Assembly: GCA_965203215.1 (NCBI GenBank)
Contig: CBDBBY010000001.1
Span: 1,364,001 to 1,428,000, forward strand
Length of the DNA: 64,000 nt
DNA from: CBDBBY01 sp965203215
Lineage (GTDB): Bacteria; Pseudomonadota; Alphaproteobacteria; Rhodobacterales; Rhodobacteraceae
Reading direction: 5' to 3'
The notes under the pieces are model-generated. The model did no database searches. It saw only the letters and a program-made list of their open reading frames with translations, and had not been told where the DNA came from. Numbering within the stretch: the stretch's first letter is position 1; each line of letters starts with the position of its first letter. Both the position numbers and the translations under genes were made by a program. This document shows positions 1 to 9,510 of this stretch, piece after piece.

Positions 1-2
1 AC

Positions 3-914
3 AAAGATCAAACATTTTTCTGCAACGGCGAATTCGAGGCTTCCGACAGAACCTTTCATTGCTGGAGAGAAGGAGGTCATGGAGACGTCAACTTGCAAAA
101 GAGCTTGGCCGAATCCTGCGATGTCTACTATTACAAGCTGGGACAGCAGGTCGGAATCGAAAAGATTACTGCGATGGCCCGCCGACTTGGCCTCGGCGTC
201 CGGCCGAACCTTCCGATCCCGAACATCAAGCAGGGACTCACGCCGACCAAGGAGTGGAAGCAACTGGTCCGCGGCGACCCTTGGGTGATCGGCGATACGC
301 TCAATGCGGCGATCGGCCAAGGATTTGTTCTCGCATCGACAATGCAAATCGCGATCATGGTCGCAAGGCTGGCAACCAGCCGGGAGTATGAACCGCGTCT
401 GCTGATGTCGAAGGACGGCGTGCGGACCGAGCCGAGCGATTTCAAGCCGATTGCCTTGCCGGACGTGCATCTGGATATAATCAGGGAGGGCATGTTCGGC
501 GCGATCAATGGCAAAAGAGGAACCGCGTACGAAGCCAGGGCGGCGGACGGGTCGTTTCTGATTGCCGGAAAGACGGGAACAAGCCAAGTCAGGGCGATTA
601 CGCCGGAGGAGCGGCGCACCGGCCTGGTCAAGAACGAAGACCTTCCGTGGGAGCAAAGAGATCATGCACTGTTTTGCGGCTACGGTCCGCATGACAACCC
701 CAAATTCGCGGTCGCCGTAATCGTCGAGCATGGCGGCAGCGGATCCGAGGCCGCCGCTCCAATCGGACGAGACCTTCTGATGCGCGCGCATTACGGAGCA
801 ATCCCCCCCCTTGAAGCTTATCCCAAGGAATTCCATTCCAAGATCGAACAGGAGCAACAGGAGCTTCAGCTCCGACCAACTGATCCTGCCGGGCCGGAAA
901 GGATTCGCGCGTGA
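3..914 (+). CDS. mrdA: Penicillin-binding protein 2 (transpeptidase), C-terminal part
   Basis: This is the C-terminal part of PBP2, the class B peptidoglycan transpeptidase of the elongasome that cross-links lateral wall peptidoglycan in the periplasm. The frame is open from base 3 and its start lies outside the window. A TTG at 93 is not a real start, because conserved residues continue upstream (FFCNGEFEASDRTFHC). The SxN-type motif appears as SCD at about 114-122 (in SCDVYYYKLG). The KTG motif is at about 570-584 (AGKTGTSQ). The stop overlaps the GTG of rodA by four bases, the usual mrdA-mrdB arrangement, so the pair is translationally coupled. PBP2 is the clear call over FtsI, from the SCDVYYYKLG motif and the neighbour. 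Confidence 0.95.
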   Translation, partial: KDQTFFCNGEFEASDRTFHCWREGGHGDVNLQKSLAESCDVYYYKLGQQVGIEKITAMARRLGLGVRPNLPIPNIKQGLTPTKEWKQLVRGDPWVIGDTLNAAIGQGFVLASTMQIAIMVARLATSREYEPRLLMSKDGVRTEPSDFKPIALPDVHLDIIREGMFGAINGKRGTAYEARAADGSFLIAGKTGTSQVRAITPEERRTGLVKNEDLPWEQRDHALFCGYGPHDNPKFAVAVIVEHGGSGSEAAAPIGRDLLMRAHYGAIPPLEAYPKEFHSKIEQEQQELQLRPTDPAGPERIRA

Positions 915-2050
915 ATCAAGTCGTCAGATGGTCCGCGGGCGTTCTGGCCGGGATCCCGAAGATTTTTCGACTCAACTGGATAATTGTCATCGCCGTATGC
1001 TTCACGGCCTGCATCGGCTTCGTGCTGCTGTACTCGGTTGCCAACGGATCCTATGAACCTTGGGCCTCAAAGCAGATGGTGCGCTTCGGCACCAGTTTTG
1101 CCCTGATGGTTGTGGTTGCGCTCATTCCGATCTGGTTCTGGCGCGGATTGGCTTTTCCGATCTACCTGTGCACCCTCGCGCTCCTCGTGCTCGTCGAGTT
1201 CAAAGGCGCAACCGGCATGGGAGCGACGCGCTGGATCAACCTTGGCGTAGCGCAGTTTCAGCCGTCCGAGCTCATGAAGGTCAGCATGATCCTCATTCTT
1301 GCATCGTACTACGACCGCCTCGATCTTTCAGCCGTATCCAAGCCGCATTGGATGATCATCCCGATCGCCTTGATTCTTGTTCCTGCATTCTTGGTGATGC
1401 GCCAGCCCGATCTCGGGACGGCCGTCCTCATAATTGCCGGAGGCGGCATTCTCATGTTTCTGGGCGGCGTAAGCTTGTATTATTTTGCTGCTGTGGGCGC
1501 GACGGCGGCAGGAGCCATATTCGTGATCTTCCTGAGCAAGCAGTCCAGCTGGCCGCTTTTGTCGGACTATCAATTTCGCCGAATCGAGACGTTCCTGAAC
1601 CCCAATATCGATCCGCTTGGGGCATCTTATCACATCACGCAGTCAAAAATCGCCTTGGGATCCGGCTGGCTGGAAGGGCGCGGGTTCCTGAACGGCACGC
1701 AAAATCGATTGCGATTTCTTCCGGAGCGGCACACGGATTTCGTGTTCACGACCTTGGCCGAGGAGTTCGGACTGATCGGAGGGCTGATACTTTTGGGGAT
1801 TTACGGAGCCATCATCGGCGCATGCTTTTTCGAAGCAAGGAAATTGAAAGACCGATTTTGCACGCTTCTCATTTTGGGGCTCGCAAGCACATTGTTTCTG
1901 TACTTTGCGGCGAACCTTGCGATGGTTACGGGACTCATTCCTGTCGTCGGCGTCCCTCTTCCGCTGATTTCTTACGGAGGATCCGCAATGCTGATATTGA
2001 TGTTCTCCTTCGGGCTGATTCAGTCCGCTCTCATTCACGGCGAAAGATAG
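911..2050 (+). CDS. rodA: Rod-shape-determining peptidoglycan glycosyltransferase RodA
   Basis: RodA is a SEDS-family polytopic membrane protein that polymerises lipid II into glycan strands and works as a complex with PBP2. The product is 379 residues, normal for the family, with about ten hydrophobic helices. It carries the SEDS signatures: GATRWINLG near residue 98, FQPSELMK just after it, RQPDLGTA in the middle, and a C-terminal block ending GLIPVVGVPLPLISYGGS. It starts at GTG inside the PBP2 stop (overlap GTGA). A seven-base gap to the next gene suggests readthrough into the dehydrogenase. Confidence 0.96.
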   Translation: MNQVVRWSAGVLAGIPKIFRLNWIIVIAVCFTACIGFVLLYSVANGSYEPWASKQMVRFGTSFALMVVVALIPIWFWRGLAFPIYLCTLALLVLVEFKGATGMGATRWINLGVAQFQPSELMKVSMILILASYYDRLDLSAVSKPHWMIIPIALILVPAFLVMRQPDLGTAVLIIAGGGILMFLGGVSLYYFAAVGATAAGAIFVIFLSKQSSWPLLSDYQFRRIETFLNPNIDPLGASYHITQSKIALGSGWLEGRGFLNGTQNRLRFLPERHTDFVFTTLAEEFGLIGGLILLGIYGAIIGACFFEARKLKDRFCTLLILGLASTLFLYFAANLAMVTGLIPVVGVPLPLISYGGSAMLILMFSFGLIQSALIHGER

Positions 2051-2057
2051 CACCAGA

Positions 2058-2996
2058 ATGGCAGTCAAAATCCATTACTCCGCCCACACCCGACATTGGG
2101 CCGGCTGGATTCCGGCACTAACTGCGGCATTCGCCGAGACCGAGCTCGACGCCCAGCTGACCACCGATGCAGACGCCCCGGAATCTTTCGACTACATGGT
2201 TCACTCCCCGGACGGACCAGTTTCCGACTTCCGGCCTTTCACGAATCTGAGAGCCGTGCTCAGCACTTGGGCAGGCGTCGAGAACATCGTTCACAACGAA
2301 ACCTTGACCGTGCCGCTCGTCCGGATGGTCGACCCCGGCATGATCGAAGGAATGGTCGAATGGGTTACAGCGCACGTGCTCCGTCATCATATCAATCTTG
2401 ATGAACTGGTGCTGAACGAAGACGGCAGATGGCTGAAGCATATCAGCCCGCCGCTCGCGCGAACTCGAACCGTCGCGATGCTGGGTCTTGGAGTTTTGGG
2501 AACAGCCTGCTCCAAATCCTTGATGAATATGAACTTCAACGTCATTGGTTGGAGCCGTTCACAAAAGAAGATTGGCGGGATGGAATGCATGACTGGAATG
2601 GACGGGCTTCGCAGCGCCATCTCGCGGGCAGACTTCGCGGTCCTGCTGATGCCGCTGACCTCGGAAACTGAGAACATCGTCGGCGAAGATTTTTTCTCGA
2701 GAATGAAAGATGGCGCTGTGTTTCTGAACGCCGGCAGAGGCGGTCTCGTCGACGATGAAGCCCTCTTGCGGGCAGTTGATTCCGGGAAACTGCGCAATGC
2801 GACGCTCGACGTATTCCGGCAAGAGCCGCTGCCTCCGAAGCATCCCTTCCATCTTCATCCCGGAGTGACCGTTTCCCCGCACATTGCATCCGAAACGCGG
2901 CCGGAGACCGCTTCGCGGGTCATCGCAGAAAACATCGCGCGCGACATTCGCGGACTTCCGCTGATGAATTTGGTGGACAGGCACCGCGGATACTGA
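2058..2996 (+). CDS. Glyoxylate/hydroxypyruvate reductase-type D-2-hydroxyacid dehydrogenase (GhrA-like)
   Basis: This is a 312-residue NAD(P)H-dependent D-isomer-specific 2-hydroxyacid dehydrogenase. It most resembles the GhrA class, which reduces glyoxylate and hydroxypyruvate. The nucleotide-binding Rossmann loop is seen as LGLGVLGTA (residues about 142-150). The catalytic Arg/Glu/His set fits NAGRGGLVDDEALL, the DVFRQEPLP segment and SPHIASETRPE near the C-terminus. It starts seven bases after rodA, though no functional link to wall synthesis is evident. The substrate is inferred from family resemblance only. Confidence 0.85.
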   Translation: MAVKIHYSAHTRHWAGWIPALTAAFAETELDAQLTTDADAPESFDYMVHSPDGPVSDFRPFTNLRAVLSTWAGVENIVHNETLTVPLVRMVDPGMIEGMVEWVTAHVLRHHINLDELVLNEDGRWLKHISPPLARTRTVAMLGLGVLGTACSKSLMNMNFNVIGWSRSQKKIGGMECMTGMDGLRSAISRADFAVLLMPLTSETENIVGEDFFSRMKDGAVFLNAGRGGLVDDEALLRAVDSGKLRNATLDVFRQEPLPPKHPFHLHPGVTVSPHIASETRPETASRVIAENIARDIRGLPLMNLVDRHRGY

Positions 2997-3016
2997 GAGG
3001 CGCGGCATCGAGACCG

Positions 3017-3625
3017 CTATCCGCGCTCCAGCAATTCACGAACTCTGAATCGCAGTTCCGGAAGCAATTCCTGTTCGAACCAAGGGTTGCGTCGAAGCCA
3101 GCCGTTGTTCCTCCAGCTCGGGTGCGGAAGAGGAAACTTGCGTGGAGCGAAAGATTTCCACGATGCGACGGTGTCCGTGACTCTTGGGGAAGCTTCGCGG
3201 CCGAGATGCCATCGCTGCGCGTATCCGCCGACCAATATCGACAGCTCGAGATTCTCAAGATGGCCGACAACGCTTGTACGCCAAGTTCTGGCGCATACCG
3301 TCGGCGGAGGCAGATCCGCGCCCCTGTCGTCGTAACCCGGAAAACAAAATGCCATCGGCAGTATCGCAAGTCTCGACTTGTCGTAGAACTCGGCGGTTGA
3401 AACGCCCATCCAATCCCTTAGCCGGACGCCGGATCTGTCATTGAACGGAATGCCGCTTTGGTGGACTTTTACTCCCGGCGCCTGGCCTGCGACAAGGATC
3501 CTCGCCGAGGGTCGGCACCAGAATACCGGGCGCGGAGAATGAGCGGTGGCGGTGGCGCGGAAATCACTTTCGCAAATCCTGCAGCGCCTGATTTCAGATT
3601 CAAGCCGGCATAGGTCTTCGTTCAT
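3017..3625 (-). CDS. Uracil-DNA glycosylase family protein
   Basis: This 202-residue protein belongs to the family-4/5-like uracil-DNA glycosylase group (COG1573 type), which removes uracil or deaminated bases from DNA. The active-site motif A is GQAPG at residues 47-51 and motif B is HPSWRNNGW starting at 168. Four cysteines (C15, C18, C94, C111) are placed as in iron-sulfur-containing members, so a 4Fe-4S cluster is likely. The gene is transcribed away from the permease at 3800, and about 170 bases of shared intergenic DNA hold the two promoters. Confidence 0.87.
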   Translation of the reverse strand: MNEDLCRLESEIRRCRICESDFRATATAHSPRPVFWCRPSARILVAGQAPGVKVHQSGIPFNDRSGVRLRDWMGVSTAEFYDKSRLAILPMAFCFPGYDDRGADLPPPTVCARTWRTSVVGHLENLELSILVGGYAQRWHLGREASPRVTDTVASWKSFAPRKFPLPHPSWRNNGWLRRNPWFEQELLPELRFRVRELLERG

Positions 3626-3799
3626 CGATCGCCCTTCGGAATTGCGTGAGGCAACGCGGAAACCTGCCCCGCCCTAAAATCACCCATCAATAATACTGTC
3701 TGCAACGTTATTGGGATTTCAGAATTTCGTGCAACTCGAAGCCGTTTCTCAAGGCGGTATCGGTTGGACATTTGAATGCAGGCAATGTAGTGGACAATC

Positions 3800-4825
3800 A
3801 TGGAACAACAAGCTGTTGTCGCCCGCCGGACATTCAAATGGCAACAAATCGACCGTGCATGGGCCGCTGTCGTTCTAATCCCGTTGACTCTGGCCATAGT
3901 TGCTCCGGATCAGTTGAAATCAACTTTGCAGTTCACCGGAAGCGCTTTCCTGAAAACGCTCCCTTTCATCGCATTCGCGGTCCTGATGACGGCCTGCTTG
4001 TCGGCAACCGGGGCTAACAACCTTATTTCAAAGGCGTTCAGTCATCGCAAAATCGAAATGATTTTGCTTGCTTCCTTAGCGGGCGGATTGTCGCCGTTCT
4101 GCTCTTGCGAAGTTATTCCTTTCATCGCCGCGCTGCTTGCCGCAGGCGCGCCGATTTCGGCAGTGATGGCGTTCTGGCTCTCTTCGCCCTTGATGGATCC
4201 GCCGATGTTCATCATCACGACCGGCGCGTTGGGCTTCGAATTCGCGGTCGCCAAGACTGCATGCGCCGTCGGCTTGGGCCTGCTCGGCGGATTCGGGACC
4301 ATGCTCATCGAAGGTTTCGGATTGCTCAAGAATCAAATTCGACCTGAACTTCTTTCGTCATCTTGCTGCGGATCCATTAAAGACAAATCCGCAAACTGGG
4401 CATTTTGGACCGATTCGGACAGACGGTCGACATTCGGTTCGACCTTGATTGAAAACTCCAAGTTCCTAGCAAAATGGCTTTTACTTGCTTACATGCTCGA
4501 GGCTTTGATGCTCGCTTGGGTTCCGCCCGAGTGGATTGCCAGCACGCTCGGCGGAAACGGGTTCGGATCCGTGCTGACAGGCGCAGCGATCGGAATACCC
4601 GCCTACTTGAACGGATACGCGGCTGTCCCGCTCGTGGGCGGATTGATGGAGCAAGGCATGTCGCAGGGCACGGCAATGGCGTTCCTTCTTGCAGGAGGAG
4701 TCACTTGCATCCCCGCCGCCATCGCCGTTTGGGCGCTCGTTCGCAAAGCTTTGTTTGCCTGCTATTTAGGATTCGCCTTTGCTGGAGCGATTCTGGCCGG
4801 ATTGGTTTGGGGCGCAGTGGCATGA
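3800..4825 (+). CDS. Predicted permease of the YraQ/ArsP (UPF0718) family
   Basis: This is a 341-residue integral membrane permease. The family signature SPFCSCEVIPFIAALL is at residues 98-113, followed by LSSPLMDPPMF, both typical of the ArsP_1/UPF0718 domain. A cytosolic loop between the two helix bundles carries an SSSCCG cysteine pair. Family members include exporters of trivalent organoarsenicals, but most are uncharacterised. No ars regulator or arsenate reductase is nearby, so arsenic transport is not asserted. nhaA follows after 44 bases on the same strand. Confidence 0.8.
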   Translation: MEQQAVVARRTFKWQQIDRAWAAVVLIPLTLAIVAPDQLKSTLQFTGSAFLKTLPFIAFAVLMTACLSATGANNLISKAFSHRKIEMILLASLAGGLSPFCSCEVIPFIAALLAAGAPISAVMAFWLSSPLMDPPMFIITTGALGFEFAVAKTACAVGLGLLGGFGTMLIEGFGLLKNQIRPELLSSSCCGSIKDKSANWAFWTDSDRRSTFGSTLIENSKFLAKWLLLAYMLEALMLAWVPPEWIASTLGGNGFGSVLTGAAIGIPAYLNGYAAVPLVGGLMEQGMSQGTAMAFLLAGGVTCIPAAIAVWALVRKALFACYLGFAFAGAILAGLVWGAVA

Positions 4826-4869
4826 ATACCTGTTGGCGATAGCTTCCACTCCAAACATTCGCACAATGG

Positions 4870-6171
4870 ATGGCGACTCAAATGAACAACACGCACACAG
4901 ACGGCAATAGCGGCTCTCGCATTAGAAACTTCATTTTCGATTATTCCGTACTTTTGATCGCCGGAGCGGCGATCGCCTTGATTTGGGCGAACCTTTCGCC
5001 GCACAGCTACCACGCATTTATCGAATTCTCGATTTTTTCCGATGGATTGATCGGCGAAATCCATACGGAAGCCGACGGCAAATCCCACCGCATCCTAACT
5101 GTGCACTATCTTGTCAACGACGTGCTTATGGCGTTCTTCTTCGCCGTCGCGGCAAAGGAGGTCTGGGAAGCAATCATCCTGAAGGACGGATCGCTTCGCG
5201 GCCGCAAGGCGCTCACGCCCCTGATTGCCACCGCCGGCGGAATGGTTGGTCCGATCGCGGTCTATCTCGGAATCGCGCTGCTGCTCGGATCCGATACCTA
5301 CAACGCCGTGGCGAACGGATGGGCGATTCCTACCGCTACGGACATCGCTTTTTCCTATCTTGTCGGTCGAATAATTTTCGGAGCCGGGCACCCGGCGGTC
5401 CGCTTCCTGCTGCTTTTGGCCATCGCCGACGACGCGGCGGGCTTGCTGATTTTGGCAATATTTTACCCGAGCGGCGAACTGGTGCCGGAGTGGCTGCTAT
5501 TATCTGTCGGCGCCTCGGCTGCGGCATTCGTGCTGTTCAATTACCTTCCTTTGAAACTCGACCGCGGACGGGTCGAAAAGCCGGCTTCGACCTTCGTGAC
5601 GCAAAAGCTCTCGTTTTGGCCGTATGCGGCGGCGGCGGCGCTATCCTGGTATGGATTTCAAGAATCCGGCCTGCATCCAGCGCTCGGCCTGATCCCTGTC
5701 ATCCCCGCAATACCCCATGCTGACAGAGATTACGGCCACTTCGCAGCTATGGAGAAATACCAAAAGGACATTCTGAACCGAATTGAGCACATGCTGAAGT
5801 ATCCGGTAGAAATCATCCTTTTCTTTTTCGGCCTTGCCAATTCGGGAGTCGAGTTCTCGGCGATCGGAACGCCCACCATGCTCGTTCTGCTTGGCCTGGT
5901 TGTCGGAAAGCCTGTCGGGATCTACCTGTTCGGTTGGTTCGGCGCTGTTCCGCTGCGGCTCGGCGTGCCCGACGGCATGAGGGTGACGGACATACTGATC
6001 GTAGGGTTTATCGCGGCCATAGGTTTCACGGTCTCGCTATTCATCGCATCCGTCGCCTTCGGTCCGGGTCCGGTGCAAGACGCCGCGAAAATGGGCGCGC
6101 TTTTGAGTTTGGGGGCTGCAGCCATTGCGATCATCGTCAGCAAAGCTTTCAAAATAGACAAAATCGATTGA
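4870..6171 (+). CDS. nhaA: Na+/H+ antiporter NhaA
   Basis: NhaA is an electrogenic sodium/proton antiporter of the inner membrane used for pH and sodium homeostasis. The product is 433 residues with about twelve hydrophobic segments. Ion-binding acidic residues are visible: the adjacent pair in AIADDAAG (D187, D188), matching the essential Asp pair of NhaA, and D158 in PTATDIAFSY. The C-terminal half has the family block GFIAAIGFTVSLFIASVAF. The start at 4870 gives a short hydrophilic N-terminus; a second ATG four codons in is also possible. A Na+ antiporter fits a saline habitat. Confidence 0.94.
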   Translation: MATQMNNTHTDGNSGSRIRNFIFDYSVLLIAGAAIALIWANLSPHSYHAFIEFSIFSDGLIGEIHTEADGKSHRILTVHYLVNDVLMAFFFAVAAKEVWEAIILKDGSLRGRKALTPLIATAGGMVGPIAVYLGIALLLGSDTYNAVANGWAIPTATDIAFSYLVGRIIFGAGHPAVRFLLLLAIADDAAGLLILAIFYPSGELVPEWLLLSVGASAAAFVLFNYLPLKLDRGRVEKPASTFVTQKLSFWPYAAAAALSWYGFQESGLHPALGLIPVIPAIPHADRDYGHFAAMEKYQKDILNRIEHMLKYPVEIILFFFGLANSGVEFSAIGTPTMLVLLGLVVGKPVGIYLFGWFGAVPLRLGVPDGMRVTDILIVGFIAAIGFTVSLFIASVAFGPGPVQDAAKMGALLSLGAAAIAIIVSKAFKIDKID

Positions 6172-6361
6172 GGCCAAACTCAACGATGAATGTTCGTCAA
6201 TTCATCTGGAAGCGATTTGCCGATTGCCCTTGCAATTCGCTTCCGCTGACTGCAAACCGCCAATTCATTGCCCCTCCCTCAACCGGTCGGCGGTTCGGCT
6301 CGCGTGAGGATCCCGAAAACCATCACGGCCTGGCATCGCTGAAATCGATATTCAAAGTCCA

Positions 6362-7222
6362 GTGAAGACCCAGCAAAAGCCGAATTCAACGAGGCGCGTA
6401 TCGGTCGGCGACCTGGTGATCGCCAACGACTTGCCGATCACGCTGATCGCAGGTCCCTGCCAGATTGAAAATCTCGATCATTCGTTGATGATCGCGGGAA
6501 GACTGCAGGAGATGGCGTCCGCCGAAGGCGTCGGCTTCATATTCAAGTCTTCCTTCGACAAGGCGAACAGGACATCCATCGGCGGGAAACGCGGGCCGGG
6601 TCTTGCACACGGGTTGTCGGTGCTTGCAGATATCAAGAAAAATCTTGGCTGCCCCGTCCTTACGGATGTCCACGACCCCTGTCAGTGCGCAGAAGCGGCC
6701 GAAGTTGTCGACATATTGCAGATACCGGCGTTTCTTTGCAGGCAGACCGACCTCCTCGTCGCGGCGGGCGAGACCGGCGCAGCGATAAACCTCAAGAAGG
6801 GTCAATTCATGGCGCCAGCCGACATGGCCTATGCGTCTGAAAAAATCGCATCGACCGGAAACCATCGGATTCTACTCTGTGAAAGAGGCGTTTGCTTCGG
6901 CTACAACGCGCTTGTGACCGACATGCGGAGCCTGCCCATCATGGCCTCAACCGGTTACCCCGTGGTGATCGACGCAACCCATTCCGTTCAGCAGCCGGGC
7001 GGCAGGGACGGATCTTCAGGTGGCCAGCGCGAATTTGCGCCCGTCATCGCGCGAGCGGCGGCAGCGGTCGGAGTGGCCGCCGCATTCATTGAAGTGCACG
7101 ACAATCCGGACGCAGCGCCGAGCGACGGTCCGAACATGATCCGGTTGGATGAATTCCCGGCGATTTTGCGCACTTTGACGAAGATCGACCAAGTGGCGAA
7201 ATCCGACCCCGTAACAATATGA
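6362..7222 (+). CDS. kdsA: 3-deoxy-8-phosphooctulonate synthase (Kdo-8-P synthase)
   Basis: KdsA condenses phosphoenolpyruvate with arabinose-5-phosphate to Kdo-8-phosphate, the precursor of the inner-core sugar of LPS. It is a 286-residue TIM-barrel enzyme. Conserved blocks run through the whole length: AGPCQIEN (30-37), FKSSFDKANRTS, KRGPGL, TDVHDPCQ, PAFLCRQTDL, FGYNALVTDMRS, DATHSVQQPGG and EVHDNPDAAPSDGPN. The Cys in AGPC (C33) is the residue that separates metal-dependent enzymes from the E. coli type, which has Asn there. The start is GTG at 6362. The stop overlaps the start of the phosphohexomutase by four bases. Confidence 0.95.
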   Translation: MKTQQKPNSTRRVSVGDLVIANDLPITLIAGPCQIENLDHSLMIAGRLQEMASAEGVGFIFKSSFDKANRTSIGGKRGPGLAHGLSVLADIKKNLGCPVLTDVHDPCQCAEAAEVVDILQIPAFLCRQTDLLVAAGETGAAINLKKGQFMAPADMAYASEKIASTGNHRILLCERGVCFGYNALVTDMRSLPIMASTGYPVVIDATHSVQQPGGRDGSSGGQREFAPVIARAAAAVGVAAAFIEVHDNPDAAPSDGPNMIRLDEFPAILRTLTKIDQVAKSDPVTI

Positions 7223-8727
7223 GCGCGGCAAGCAACACCTCCGGGCGGCTCGGAAATTGCTGGGAGTTCGTTACCGAGCCCATCATCGCTCCGAATGGAT
7301 TCCGGGAATACGATGCGAGGTGGCGATATCCGGACGACATCAACCTCCCGGGCATCACGGAGGTCGGCGCGGGAATCGGAACCCAAATGCGCGAGGAAGC
7401 CATTGAACCGGATATTCTGGTCGGGTGCGATTTCAGGGAGTACTCTCTGCCGGTCAAGAATGCGCTGGTTGTCGGCCTGATCAGATCAGGCGCGCGGGTG
7501 AAGGACATCGGAATTGCGCTTTCGCCCATGGCGTATTTCGCGCGCGTTCTCTACGGGGTCGATGCGGTCGCAATGGTCACGGCGTCGCACAATCCGAACG
7601 GATGGACGGGCGTCAAAATCGGGTTCAAGCATCCGCATACCCACAACCAAGCGCAAATGCGCCGACTCAGAGAGATCGTAATGGAACGGCGGTGCCGGTC
7701 GGCAACCGGCGGCGCCTATGAACAAATGCGCGGCTTGACGAAAGCCTACATCGACGACATTTGCGGCGACTTCGAATTGTCCGACGAACTCGTGGTTGTC
7801 TGCGCCACGGGCAACGGGACGGCATCCGCGTTTGCTCCAATGGTTCTGGAGCGCATCGGCGCCCGGGTCGTGCGGCTCCACGCGGAACCGGACTTCACGT
7901 TTCCGAACTACAATCCGAATCCGGAATCCGTCGCGATGCTGAAGGACATATCCGAAAAAGTATTGGAATCCGGCGCAGACGTCGGCTTCGGATTCGATGG
8001 CGACGGCGACAGGCTCGGCGTTGTCGACGATGAAGGCGAAGAAATCTACTCGGATAAAATCGGGGTGCTTCTGGCCCGGGAGTTCGCAAAAAAAGTCGAG
8101 AGACCGAAATTCGTGGCCGACGTCAAGTCGACCGGCCTGTTTGCATCGGACCCTGTGCTGGCGGAGCGCGGCGCGGTTACGGAATACTGGAAGACCGGTC
8201 ACAGTCACATGAAACTCCGAATTGCCGAAACGCGAGCGGCGGCCGGTTTCGAGAAATCCGGCCATTTCTTTTTGTCCGGCCAATTCGGGCATGGCTACGA
8301 TTGCGGCCTGCGCGCGGCATTGGAAGTATCCAAGATGCTGGACAAGACGGGGGGATCTTCGCTGTCCGATCTCAAGCGCTCGCTTCCGCGCACATGGCAA
8401 TCGCCGACCATGTCGGCCCATTGCTCAGACGATTCCAAATACAATGTCGTGAAAAGGCTCGCTCGCCGATTGGAATCTTTGCAGTCATGCGACGGTGGAA
8501 TCGGCGGTCGTCCGATCATTGAATTGAACAGAATCAATGGAATAAGGGCGACGCTAGACGACGGCTCCTGGTGCCTCGTCAGGGCATCTTCGAACACCCC
8601 CAGCCTAGTTGTTTGCTGCGAAAGCACATCAAGCGCGGAGGACCTAAATCATATATTCAGGGACTTCGACGAGCTGATCAGGCAAGAGCCGGAAGTCGGA
8701 CCGTACGATCAAACCATCGGCGCCTGA
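7219..8727 (+). CDS. Phosphomannomutase/phosphoglucomutase (alpha-D-phosphohexomutase)
   Basis: This is a 502-residue phosphohexomutase, which interconverts hexose 1- and 6-phosphates for surface polysaccharide precursors. The phosphoserine loop is TASHNPNGWTG with S123. The Mg2+-binding loop is DGDGDRLG beginning at D260. The sugar-binding region is EKSGHFF, in the place of the usual GE(M/L)SGH motif. The ATGA overlap with kdsA argues for co-translation and a shared role in envelope sugar supply. AlgC/ManB-type dual specificity is usual for this length, but the exact sugar cannot be read from sequence. Confidence 0.9.
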   Translation: MSAASNTSGRLGNCWEFVTEPIIAPNGFREYDARWRYPDDINLPGITEVGAGIGTQMREEAIEPDILVGCDFREYSLPVKNALVVGLIRSGARVKDIGIALSPMAYFARVLYGVDAVAMVTASHNPNGWTGVKIGFKHPHTHNQAQMRRLREIVMERRCRSATGGAYEQMRGLTKAYIDDICGDFELSDELVVVCATGNGTASAFAPMVLERIGARVVRLHAEPDFTFPNYNPNPESVAMLKDISEKVLESGADVGFGFDGDGDRLGVVDDEGEEIYSDKIGVLLAREFAKKVERPKFVADVKSTGLFASDPVLAERGAVTEYWKTGHSHMKLRIAETRAAAGFEKSGHFFLSGQFGHGYDCGLRAALEVSKMLDKTGGSSLSDLKRSLPRTWQSPTMSAHCSDDSKYNVVKRLARRLESLQSCDGGIGGRPIIELNRINGIRATLDDGSWCLVRASSNTPSLVVCCESTSSAEDLNHIFRDFDELIRQEPEVGPYDQTIGA

Positions 8728-8794
8728 TCGGAACCCGGTTTGAATTTGGAGTTGCAAGCATTCCAAGCATTTATTACGTGAGAGGCTCCGTTGC

Positions 8795-8869
8795 TGGGGT
8801 GTAGCCAAGTGGTAAGGCAACGGTTTTTGGTACCGTGTACCGTAGGTTCGAATCCTACCACCCCAGCCA
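8795..8869 (+). tRNA. tRNA-Gln (anticodon TTG)
   Basis: A complete cloverleaf can be folded. The acceptor stem TGGGGTG (8795-8801) pairs with CACCCCA (8859-8865). The anticodon arm ACGGT/ACCGT encloses loop TTTTGGT with anticodon TTG at 8827-8829. The T arm GTAGG/CCTAC has loop TTCGAAT. The discriminator is G (8866) and CCA is encoded (8867-8869). The anticodon reads CAA and CAG, so the tRNA is glutaminyl. Confidence 0.96.
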
Positions 8870-9510
8870 GAATGTCGGTGTTGTGTCGTCCGGCGAGAAA
8901 CCCAACATCTATCGGGCATGATACGCAACTTTGAGTTCTCGCGCCTGTTCTTGACACTTTTGCAGGGGCGAGAGTGCTTGTTTGCAATTTTTCGGAACAT
9001 GCCGCGAGCCTAGTGGCTTGTTTGTTTCACTGGAGTCCAGTACGGGCTTGGCAAAAACGGCGCGGCGACAGCGCGGGGCGGACGAGAGGCGGGACGATGC
9101 GGATGGGAGTGGATTTCGATGTTTCGGACGAGAAGCGCGGGCGACTCGAGGCGATCGCGGGAGGCGGCAACAGCAAGCGGAAGCATGCGCGCCGGGCGCG
9201 GATCGTCCTTCCGGCGGACGACGGTCTGGGGACGATGGCGGTCATGGCCGAGACCGGCTCGGCGAAGGCGACGGTCTGGCGCTGGCAGGAGCGGTTCATG
9301 CGGGAGGGGGTCGAGGGCCTTCTGCGCGACAAGACGCGCCCGCCGGGCAAGCCCCGGACGTCCTGTCACTACTAAGTTAAAACTCCCCAAAAGCGCTAAA
9401 GTAAAATTCCCCAGTCAGGGGGCTGCGAATTCGTTCCGGGGGGCATGCCCCCCGGAACGAAAGCAGTCCAAAATCCCATCCGATTTTTTGCCGAAGGAGG
9501 CTCGGGTCGG

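Noticed and set aside
8644..9000. Minus-strand frames across the tRNA (8644-9000, 8709-8987) that translate to familiar-looking hypothetical proteins
   Set aside because: The translations (GFEPTVHGTKNRCLTTW and RIRTYGTRYQKPLPYHL types) are the antisense of the tRNA-Gln. Such proteins are a known annotation artefact.
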